Assembly: GCF_005280195.1 (NCBI RefSeq)
Contig: NZ_SZPR01000008.1
Span: 593,346 to 657,345 of the forward strand
From: Streptomyces galbus
Lineage (GTDB): Bacteria > Actinomycetota > Actinomycetes > Streptomycetales > Streptomycetaceae
Direction: 5' to 3'
Length of the DNA: 64,000 bases
Shown: piece after piece, positions 10,209 to 16,751 of the stretch
Position numbering within the stretch: position 1 is the first letter of the stretch
Layout: each line of letters begins with the position of its first letter
The notes under the pieces: generated by a model
What the model was told of the DNA's origin: nothing
Database searches by the model: none
What the model saw: the letters and a program-made list of their open reading frames with translations, nothing else
Translations under genes and position numbers: made by a program

Positions 10209-11738
10209 ATGTCAGACGATTACCTCGTACGCATCGGCAAGCTCATCCGTGACGCCCGTCAGCACCGGGGCTGGACGCAGACGCAGCTCGCCGAGGCGCT
10301 CGGCACCAGCCAGAGCGCCGTCAACCGCATCGAGCGCGGCAACCAGAACATCAGCCTTGAGATGATCGCCCGAATCGGTGAGGCCCTCGACAGCGAGATC
10401 GTCTCACTGGGCTACGCCGGTCCGATGCACCTGCGTGTGGTCGGTGGGCGCCGGCTGTCCGGCGCCATCGACGTCAAGACCAGCAAGAACGCCTGCGTGG
10501 CCCTGCTGTGCGCGTCCCTGCTGAACACCGGGCGCACGGTGCTGCGCCGGGTGGCGCGCATCGAGGAGGTCTACCGCCTGCTGGAGGTCCTCAACTCCAT
10601 CGGCGTGCGCACCCGTTGGATCAACGACGGCGTGGACCTGGAGATCGTGCCGCCGGCCGACCTGAACCTGGCGGCCATCGACGCCGAGGCCGCCGTGCGC
10701 ACCCGGTCCATCATCATGTTCCTCGGCCCGCTGCTGCACCGCATGGACCGCTTCATGCTGCCCTACGCCGGCGGCTGCGACCTGGGCACGCGGACCATCG
10801 AGCCGCACATGATCGCGCTGCGCCGGTTCGGCCTCGACGTGGCGGCGACGGAGGGCCAGTACCACGCCGTCGTCGACCGCTCCGTGCGCCCGGACCGCCC
10901 GATCGTGCTGACCGAGCGCGGCGACACCGTCACCGAGAACGCGCTGCTCGCTGCGGCCCGCCACGACGGCGTGACCGTCATCCGCAACGCCTCCTCCAAC
11001 TACATGGTCCAGGACCTGTGTTTCTTCCTGGAGGCGCTGGGCGTCAAGGTCGAGGGCATCGGCACGACCACGCTCACCGTGCACGGCGTGCCGCGGATCG
11101 ACGTCGACGTGGACTACTCCCCCTCCGAGGACCCGGTCGAGGCGATGAGCCTGGTGGCCGCCGCGGTCGTGACCGAGTCGGAGCTGACGGTGCGGCGGGT
11201 GCCGATCGAGTTCCTGGAGATCGAGCTCGCGGTGCTGGAGGAGATGGGGCTCGACCACGACCTCACGCCCGAGTACTTCGCCGACAACGGCCGTACCCGC
11301 CTGGTCGACCTGACGGTCCGCCCCTCCAAGCTGGAGGCGCCGATCGACAAGATCCACCCGATGCCGTTCCCCGGCCTGAACATCGACAACGTCCCGTTCT
11401 TCGCGGCCATCGCGGCCACCGCGCAGGGCCAGAGCCTCATCCACGACTGGGTCTACGACAACCGCGCGATCTACCTGACCGACCTCAATCGCCTCGGCGG
11501 CCGGCTCCAACTCCTCGACCCGCACCGGGTCCTGGTGGAGGGCCCGACCCGCTGGCGCGCCGCCGAGATGATGTGCCCGCCGGCCCTGCGCCCCGCGGTG
11601 GTCGTCCTGCTGGCGATGATGGCGGCGGAGGGCACGTCGGTGCTGCGCAACGTCTACGTCATCAACCGCGGGTACGAGGACCTCGCGGAGCGCCTGAACT
11701 CGATCGGGGCGCAGATCGAGATCTTCCGGGACATCTGA
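10209..11738 (+). CDS. XRE-type HTH domain fused to UDP-N-acetylglucosamine 1-carboxyvinyltransferase (MurA2-like)
   Basis: 509 aa. Residues 6-68 form a Cro/XRE helix-turn-helix (WTQTQLAEALGTSQSAVNRIERG). From about 72 to the end is an EPSP/MurA-fold domain: the K93-N94 pair equates to the UDP-GlcNAc-binding Lys/Asn of MurA, and Cys190 in GGCDLGTRTIEP equates to the PEP/fosfomycin-reactive Cys115 of E. coli MurA. MurA makes the first committed peptidoglycan precursor. Ordinary MurA is about 420-450 aa without HTH, so this is a DNA-binding fusion that could couple substrate sensing to transcription. I recall the S. coelicolor gene beside aconitase having the same build. Catalytic activity is plausible because key residues remain, but it is unproven. 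Confidence 0.9.
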   Translation: MSDDYLVRIGKLIRDARQHRGWTQTQLAEALGTSQSAVNRIERGNQNISLEMIARIGEALDSEIVSLGYAGPMHLRVVGGRRLSGAIDVKTSKNACVALLCASLLNTGRTVLRRVARIEEVYRLLEVLNSIGVRTRWINDGVDLEIVPPADLNLAAIDAEAAVRTRSIIMFLGPLLHRMDRFMLPYAGGCDLGTRTIEPHMIALRRFGLDVAATEGQYHAVVDRSVRPDRPIVLTERGDTVTENALLAAARHDGVTVIRNASSNYMVQDLCFFLEALGVKVEGIGTTTLTVHGVPRIDVDVDYSPSEDPVEAMSLVAAAVVTESELTVRRVPIEFLEIELAVLEEMGLDHDLTPEYFADNGRTRLVDLTVRPSKLEAPIDKIHPMPFPGLNIDNVPFFAAIAATAQGQSLIHDWVYDNRAIYLTDLNRLGGRLQLLDPHRVLVEGPTRWRAAEMMCPPALRPAVVVLLAMMAAEGTSVLRNVYVINRGYEDLAERLNSIGAQIEIFRDI

Positions 11739-11781
11739 GAGGTCCGGGAAGGCAGCACGACACCTCTGACGCGCTGTTCCG

Positions 11782-11821
11782 CGGCCCGCCGGCGCAGGTC
11801 TCCGCCACCGCCGGCGGGCCG
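11782..11821. terminator. Strong hairpin after the HTH-MurA gene
   Basis: Perfect 13-bp arms CGGCCCGCCGGCG / CGCCGGCGGGCCG with a 14-nt loop, 44 bp after the stop and before the convergent HATPase stop at 11856, so it probably works in both directions. Confidence 0.75.
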
Positions 11822-11855
11822 TCGTCCTCCCACCGCCGCCGGCCCGGCGCCTACG

Positions 11856-12377
11856 TCACCGCTTCGGACCGGCGGGCCGGTCTCCCGCAACGTCCGGCAC
11901 GGCGCCCGCGCATTCCGCCCACACGGTCTTGCCGGGGCCCTCAGGCCGGGGGTGCCAGCCCCACCGGGTGGCCAACGCCGAGACCAGGAGCAGTCCTCGG
12001 CCACCGCTGTCCTCGGGGCCGGGGGCGCGCAGCGCTTCCGGTCGAGGTGGCGTGCGTTCGGGGCGGGTGTCGGTGACCTCGACCCTGACCGTGTGGGTGG
12101 GCGCGCTCACGTGCAGCAGCAGGTGGAAGTCCCGGCCGGGGACGTGCCCGTGTCGTACGGCGTTGGCGGTCAGCTCGCCGAGGACCAGCACGATCTCCTC
12201 GTGCCGGCCGGTGCCGTACGGGATTCCCCAGGTGTCCAGCCGGTGCGCGGCCAGTCGGCGGGCGAGACGGGCGCCGCGTGGGGTGGAGGTGAAGCGCATC
12301 TCGAAGGTCCGGTCCACGTCGTCGCCGGAGCGCCCGGGTCGGTGGGCGCTGGTGGGGCTGGGGAGTTGGCTCGTCAT
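11856..12377 (-). CDS. ATP-binding anti-sigma-like HATPase (RsbW/SpoIIAB fold)
   Basis: 173 aa cytoplasmic GHKL ATPase domain. The N box is ELTANAVRHG, G1 is VTDTRP and G2 is GGRGLLLV. In Streptomyces these stand-alone domains are paired with XRE/DUF397 genes in WhiJ/AbaA-like clusters, where they are thought to modulate development or act like anti-sigma factors. It diverges from the XRE gene across a 144-bp gap with a perfect palindrome. ATG at 12377. Target unknown. Confidence 0.85.
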   Translation of the reverse strand: MTSQLPSPTSAHRPGRSGDDVDRTFEMRFTSTPRGARLARRLAAHRLDTWGIPYGTGRHEEIVLVLGELTANAVRHGHVPGRDFHLLLHVSAPTHTVRVEVTDTRPERTPPRPEALRAPGPEDSGGRGLLLVSALATRWGWHPRPEGPGKTVWAECAGAVPDVAGDRPAGPKR

Positions 12378-12404
12378 GCCGACAACGGTGTCCGCGGTCG
12401 CGTA

Positions 12405-12423
12405 GCGTCACCAGTGGTGACGC
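12405..12423. promoter_or_regulatory. Perfect palindrome between HATPase and XRE genes
   Basis: GCGTCACCAGTGGTGACGC has 9-bp arms around a single G, 28 bp upstream of the HATPase start and about 100 bp upstream of the XRE start. The position suggests an operator for the adjacent XRE/DUF5753 regulator controlling both directions. A TAG-containing -10-like element overlaps its left end. Confidence 0.6.
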
Positions 12424-12521
12424 ACCGACGCGGGCCGTTGTACGCGGCGATGCGGTGCGGGTACGAGGTGCGCGGCGTGACGGGGCCGTCGGGGCGGCGT
12501 TGGGCCAGGGAGGCGGCGGCG

Positions 12522-13388
12522 ATGACCGAGGCCGCGGACGAGAGGGCCGAGACCGTGGTGCCGGACGATGCGGGGCAGACGGCGGACACGTCCGGCCAGG
12601 CCGTGGTCATCGCGTTCGGGCAGACGTTGAAGACGTTGCGGGTGCGGGCGGGCCTGGAGCGCGAGGAGTTCGGGCGGCGGATCGGCTACTCGGCGTCCAC
12701 GGTCGCGTCGTACGAGCAGGGGCGGCGGATTCCGTCGCCCCGGACCATCGAGCGGGCGGACGAGGTCCTGGACGCGGGCGGGTTGCTGACCGTGTGGAAG
12801 GAGCAGGTGGAACGGGCTCAGTATCCGGTGTTCTTCCAGGGGATGGCGGCCTTGGAGAAGGAGGCCATCGAGTTGCTCTCCTACGACACACTGGTGGTCA
12901 AGGGCCTGCTGCAGACCGAGGAGTACATGAGGGCGGTACTGGCCATGCGGCGTCCTCCTCTGGACCAGGAGACCATCGAGCAACGCGTGGCCGCTCGGCT
13001 GGCCCGGCAGGACATCTTCGACCGGCATCCCGCACCACTTCTCAGTTTCGTGATGGACGAGTCGGTCGTGCGGCGTCGGCTTGGCGGAAGGAACGTGCTT
13101 CGCGGGCAGTTGGAGCACCTCCTCCTCGTCGGCCGGAAACGAAACGTCGAGATCCAAGTCATGCCGCTCGACTGCGAGGAAAGCGCCGGCGTGGACGGAG
13201 CGTTCACGGTCGTCACGCGTGACGACGGCAAGAAGTTCGCGTACACCGAGGCACAAGGGTCCAGCACCCTGCAGACCGACCCGCAGCAGGCAGCACTCGC
13301 CGCCGCCCGCTATGGGATCATCCGATCGCAGGCTCTCACTCCGCGAGAGTCCCTTGAGTTCGTCGAGAGGTTGCTGGGAGAGCTATGA
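12522..13388 (+). CDS. XRE-family regulator with DUF5753 (WhiJ-like)
   Basis: 288 aa. ATG at 12522 is preceded by AGGGAGG about 9 nt upstream. The HTH occupies roughly residues 33-85 (RVRAGLEREEFGRRIGYSASTVASYEQG). The remainder is DUF5753 (YPVFFQGMAALEKEAIELLSY ... VKGLLQTEEYMRAVL ... LGGRNVLRGQLEHLL), the sensory/oligomer domain of the many Streptomyces WhiJ-like regulators. Its stop overlaps the ATG of the DUF397 gene (ATGA), giving translational coupling. Together with the divergent HATPase it forms the standard three-gene cluster. Role in development or secondary metabolism is inferred from relatives such as whiJ. Confidence 0.9.
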   Translation: MTEAADERAETVVPDDAGQTADTSGQAVVIAFGQTLKTLRVRAGLEREEFGRRIGYSASTVASYEQGRRIPSPRTIERADEVLDAGGLLTVWKEQVERAQYPVFFQGMAALEKEAIELLSYDTLVVKGLLQTEEYMRAVLAMRRPPLDQETIEQRVAARLARQDIFDRHPAPLLSFVMDESVVRRRLGGRNVLRGQLEHLLLVGRKRNVEIQVMPLDCEESAGVDGAFTVVTRDDGKKFAYTEAQGSSTLQTDPQQAALAAARYGIIRSQALTPRESLEFVERLLGEL

Positions 13389-13582
13389 ACACCGCTGAGT
13401 TCTCGGCCGTCGCGTCCGGCCTCGCCTGGTTCAAGAGCAGCTACAGCGGAGCGGAGGGCGGCGACTGCGTCGAGGTCGCCGCCGACAGGGAAGCCGTGCA
13501 CATCCGGGACTCCAAGGCCCTCACCGGGCCCGTCATCCGCGTGTCACGCGAGGCGTGGACCGGGTTCCTCGGCGAGGCGTGA
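13385..13582 (+). CDS. DUF397 small protein
   Basis: 65 aa, start overlapping the XRE stop by 4 nt. It shows the DUF397 signatures W-F-K-S-S-Y-S, GGDCVEVA and VHIRDSK. Family members are small acidic partners of the upstream XRE regulators; genetic work on whiJ-type loci suggests they relieve or tune the regulator. No membrane segment. Co-transcription with 12522-13388 is nearly certain from the overlap. Confidence 0.92.
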   Translation: MNTAEFSAVASGLAWFKSSYSGAEGGDCVEVAADREAVHIRDSKALTGPVIRVSREAWTGFLGEA

Positions 13583-13722
13583 CGTTCGAACGCCGAGCGT
13601 GAGCCTTGCCGCCCGCTCGAGGACGGCAGGGCTCATGGGCGTGCAGCACGCACCGCCACCCTCAGCGCCGCCGCGATCGGCTCGACGGAACCGCGTCAGT
13701 GCGGGTGGCATAGGGTCCGCAC

Positions 13723-14235
13723 ATGTCAGACGCGATAGCGACCGCGATCACCGCGGCGGCCGGCCTCGGCGGAGCGCTTCTCGGCGCGGTGCTTCCGCAA
13801 CGCCTCAACGCCCGCGAACGCGCTGCGGAGGCCGAGATCGCCGACCGGAGACGGTCCTTCGAGGAGCGGCGAGAGGCGTACACGGCCGTGAACCGTGCCT
13901 CCGAGCAGTTCCACACGCTCCTCAAGGACGCCCTGCACCGCATCCGCGACGGCGTGTACGCCGAGGAGGACCGCACCCGTCTTGAGGATTCCCGCAGGGA
14001 GTACCGCGACTGCTACGCGGCAGCCCAAATGATCGTCCCCTTGCGGATCATGGAGGCCTCGCGAGAACTCAACAAGGTGCTCGCCGAGGTCGACGCGGCG
14101 GCCAAGCGCATCGACCGCGGCCTCGCGCGTGACGGCGAGACTGCGGAACACCTGCTCGTCGAGGTGAGGCAGGCGGAGCCCCGGCTGGTGGCGATGCGGA
14201 CCCTCATGAGGGAAGACCTGGGCATCCGGGACTAG
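13723..14235 (+). CDS. Membrane-anchored helical protein of unknown function
   Basis: 170 aa, not assigned to a named family. The N-terminus (residues 5-26, IATAITAAAGLGGALLGAVLPQ) is a short Gly/Ala-rich membrane segment. The rest is a highly charged helical region likely to form a coiled coil (ERAAEAEIADRRRSFEERREAY), with a conserved-looking YREYRDCYAAAQ stretch. Similar small anchored helical proteins are common in Streptomyces. ATG at 13723 has no strong ribosome binding site. Transcribed alone; nothing nearby suggests a role. Confidence 0.7.
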   Translation: MSDAIATAITAAAGLGGALLGAVLPQRLNARERAAEAEIADRRRSFEERREAYTAVNRASEQFHTLLKDALHRIRDGVYAEEDRTRLEDSRREYRDCYAAAQMIVPLRIMEASRELNKVLAEVDAAAKRIDRGLARDGETAEHLLVEVRQAEPRLVAMRTLMREDLGIRD

Positions 14236-14363
14236 GCAGCGTCTTGTCGACCATGTCTGGACAGGAGTCGTGGCCGCGCTGCAGGAGGTGAACAGGAACT
14301 GGCGCAATCCGGTGTTGCGGTGCCGTGGCGGGAGGCGCACATTGTCGGACAGTGGCTCACCGA

Positions 14364-14377
14364 TGGGAGCGCTCCCA
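14364..14377. promoter_or_regulatory. CebR box TGGGAGCGCTCCCA upstream of the LPMO gene
   Basis: A perfect 14-bp CebR palindrome, extended to 16 bp by flanking A/T (14363-14378). It sits 42 bp upstream of the LPMO ATG, where a bound repressor would block transcription until cello-oligosaccharides release it. Confidence 0.85.
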
Positions 14378-14418
14378 TGCACTGAGCCCCCTCCCCCGAT
14401 CGCGGAAAGAAGGAGACC

Positions 14419-15123
14419 ATGCGCATCCCCCACTGTCATGCTCGCGCCATCTCCCGCGCCCTCGCCCCGGCGCGGCCCGCCCGGCCGCGCCTGAGTCTGC
14501 TGCTCAGCGGGCTGCTCGCCGCGCTGCTCTGCATGATCCCGTGGAGCGGTACCGCGTCCGCCCACGGTTCCGTCGTCGATCCCGCGTCCCGCAACTACGG
14601 CTGCTGGCTGCGCTGGGGCAACGACTTCCAGAACCCGGCGATGCAGCAGCAGGACCCCATGTGCTGGCAGGCCTGGCAGGCCAACCCCAACGCCATGTGG
14701 AACTGGAACGGCCTGTACCGCAACGGTTCCGCCGGCAACTTCCAGGCGGTCGTGCCCGACGGGCAGTTGTGCAGCGGCGGCCGGACCGAGAGCGGACGGT
14801 ACAACGCGCTCGACGCCGTGGGTCCCTGGAAGACCACGAACGTCGCCCGCAACTTCACCATCCACCTGTACGACCAGGCCAGCCACGGCGCCGACTACTT
14901 CCTGGTCTACGTCACCCGGCAGGGCTTCGACCCCACCACCCAGCCACTGACCTGGAAGGACCTCCAACTGGTCACCCGCACCGGCCGTTACGCGCCGAGC
15001 CAGAACTACCTGATCGACGTGAGCACCTCCGGCCTGACCGGCCGCCACGTCGTCTACACGATCTGGCAGGCCTCGCACATGGACCAGACGTACTTCCTCT
15101 GCAGCGACGTCGACTTCACCTGA
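14419..15123 (+). CDS. AA10 lytic polysaccharide monooxygenase, cellulose-active type
   Basis: 234 aa secreted copper enzyme that oxidatively cleaves crystalline polysaccharide. ATG at 14419 follows AAGGAG. The signal peptide ends TASA|HGSV, leaving His49 as mature His1; with His156 (QASHGADYF) it forms the histidine brace. The mature domain (HGSVVDPASRNYGCW, several Cys pairs, C-terminal DQTYFLCSDVDF) closely resembles, from memory, the S. coelicolor cellulose/chitin C1/C4-oxidising type. No carbohydrate-binding module is attached. The perfect CebR box at its promoter independently supports a cellulose role over a purely chitin role. Confidence 0.93.
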   Translation: MRIPHCHARAISRALAPARPARPRLSLLLSGLLAALLCMIPWSGTASAHGSVVDPASRNYGCWLRWGNDFQNPAMQQQDPMCWQAWQANPNAMWNWNGLYRNGSAGNFQAVVPDGQLCSGGRTESGRYNALDAVGPWKTTNVARNFTIHLYDQASHGADYFLVYVTRQGFDPTTQPLTWKDLQLVTRTGRYAPSQNYLIDVSTSGLTGRHVVYTIWQASHMDQTYFLCSDVDFT

Positions 15124-15161
15124 GTTCCGGGTCGGCACCCCCACGCCGATCCGGGCCCCGC

Positions 15162-15207
15162 GGGCCGTCCGGGAGGTGGTCGACACGCCACCGCCTCCCG
15201 GGCGGCC
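15162..15207. terminator. Hairpin terminator after LPMO
   Basis: Long stem GGCCGtCCGGGAGGtGG / CCaCCgCCTCCCGGgCGGCC with few mismatches and a short loop, 39 bp after the LPMO stop and 100 bp before the next start. Confidence 0.65.
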
Positions 15208-15307
15208 TTCCTGGTGCCCCCGCGCCGCCCGGGCCACTTCGGCAACGCGAAGCAGCCTGTTCCCGAGTCTAGGGACGCACCCCGCTGTGCCCGTAGTGTG
15301 AGACGAC

Positions 15308-16708
15308 ATGGGGGAGTTACGTGCGGACTGGAGACTCCGGCTGCGGCGCGAGGACGCGCACGGCCCCGTCTGCGGCGCCGGTGTGCTCGTCGACCAGTGC
15401 ACGGCCCTGACGTGTGCGCACGTGGTGGGCCGCCCGGACGCCGTGCTGTGGGTCGAGTTCGCCGAGAACAGCACCCTCGCCCCGGTCCGCGCCCGCGTCC
15501 TGCCCGACGGCTGGCTGCCGGAACGCGGCGACGGCGAGGACATCGCCGTACTGCGCCTGGAGAGCCCGCGCCCCCAGGCACGCCCCGCCCCCCTGGACCC
15601 CCGGGTGTGGGGCGGCATGGAGGTGTACGCGACCGGCTATGCCGACGGCTTCGACGAGGGGATGAGCCTGTGGGGGCGCATCGGCGGGGCCAGCGGTGAG
15701 CTGGTGCAGCTCGACGCCGTCACCAAGGCGGACGTGGTGCGCGAGGGCTTCAGCGGTGCCGCCGTGTGCACCCGGCCGCGGGAGGACCGGCCGGTCCGGG
15801 TGGTCGGGCTCGTCGTGAGCTGGCGCGGCGACCTCGGCGCCTTCCTCCCCGAGGACAACCGGCTCGCCTTCTCGTACCTGATCCCCGTCGACCGCATCGC
15901 CCGACTCTCGCCGCACGTCGCGGAGTTGAGCGGTCCCGGGGCGTGGGACCGGGGCTTCGAGGCACGGGTGACCCGGTGGTTCGACGACCCGGACGAGGAC
16001 CCGGTGAAGATCACCGTGGTGCCCCCGGGCAGCGGCAAGGAGCGCTCCCTGCGCCATCTGACGCACCGGGCCGACGTCGTCCACCGCGGCGGCGCCCGCA
16101 CGGCGGACCTCGTCGACCACGCCCTGGGCCGGGTCGCCTTCCCGGCCGGCGCCTACCTGGCGTACTACGACTGGCTGCGCGGCACCGGGCCCCGGCCCGC
16201 GCCGGCGGGCGGTCACGCGTCCGCGTCCCGTAGGTCCGCTCCGGCGGGCGGTCACGCACCCGCACTCGGTCGGCCCTCACCGGAAGCCGGTGACTCGCCC
16301 GCCCACCCCGTCGCCCTCCTCGTCGACGGCCTCGACGAGGAACCGCGGCCGGGCGCCCTGATCGACGTCCTGGAGCGGCTGCGGTCGGTCGGTTTCCGGC
16401 TGCTGCTCGTCTTCCGCCGCGAGGGCGGGCCGGGCTGGGACGAGGCCTGCGACCGGCTCCTGCGGCCCGCGCTCCTGCGCCAGGCGGACGTACTGCTCGA
16501 CCGTCTCCAACGCGTGGAGCTGAGCCGGTCGATCCGCCTCGACGTCGTCGACAGCGCCTCGTTGGGACCGGTGGCCGAGACCGCCGAGCGGCACCGGGTC
16601 ACCCGCCGCCGCATCGACGAGGTGCGGGACCCGCACCAGCAACTCGCCCGGCTGCGCGCGCTGATCAGGACGCTGCGCGCCGATCTCGGCCGCCATGGGG
16701 GCCGTTGA
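15308..16708 (+). CDS. Trypsin-like protease domain fused to a degenerate NTPase region
   Basis: 466 aa. The N-terminal 200 residues form a chymotrypsin-fold protease with His38 (TCAHVV), Asp78 (GEDIAVL) and Ser149 (GFSGAAV). An NTPase-like segment follows: VVPPGSGKERS resembles Walker A but has Glu where Ser/Thr should follow Lys, and ALLVDGLDEE looks like a STAND-type Walker B. The linker between them is low complexity and carries an in-frame duplication (16202-16257). No signal peptide, so probably cytoplasmic. It heads a run of five co-directional genes with the kinase and sensor genes, ending 44 bp before the chosen kinase start. Trypsin-STAND fusions often act in signalling or conflict; the function here is unknown. 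Confidence 0.75.
   Translation: MGELRADWRLRLRREDAHGPVCGAGVLVDQCTALTCAHVVGRPDAVLWVEFAENSTLAPVRARVLPDGWLPERGDGEDIAVLRLESPRPQARPAPLDPRVWGGMEVYATGYADGFDEGMSLWGRIGGASGELVQLDAVTKADVVREGFSGAAVCTRPREDRPVRVVGLVVSWRGDLGAFLPEDNRLAFSYLIPVDRIARLSPHVAELSGPGAWDRGFEARVTRWFDDPDEDPVKITVVPPGSGKERSLRHLTHRADVVHRGGARTADLVDHALGRVAFPAGAYLAYYDWLRGTGPRPAPAGGHASASRRSAPAGGHAPALGRPSPEAGDSPAHPVALLVDGLDEEPRPGALIDVLERLRSVGFRLLLVFRREGGPGWDEACDRLLRPALLRQADVLLDRLQRVELSRSIRLDVVDSASLGPVAETAERHRVTRRRIDEVRDPHQQLARLRALIRTLRADLGRHGGR
16202..16257 (+). repeat. In-frame 17-bp direct repeat in the protease-NTPase linker
   Basis: CCGGCGGGCGGTCACGC occurs at 16202-16218 and 16241-16257, 39 bp (13 codons) apart, encoding a repeated PAGGHA motif in the linker between the protease and NTPase regions. 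Confidence 0.8.
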
Positions 16709-16751
16709 TGCCACCAAGTCCCGCACCGCCCGGCCGGGGAGGAGGACGACC

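Noticed and set aside
16695..16751. Upstream ATG (16695) as the kinase start
   Set aside because: It lies inside the preceding gene without a ribosome binding site; GTG 16752 has a near-perfect one.
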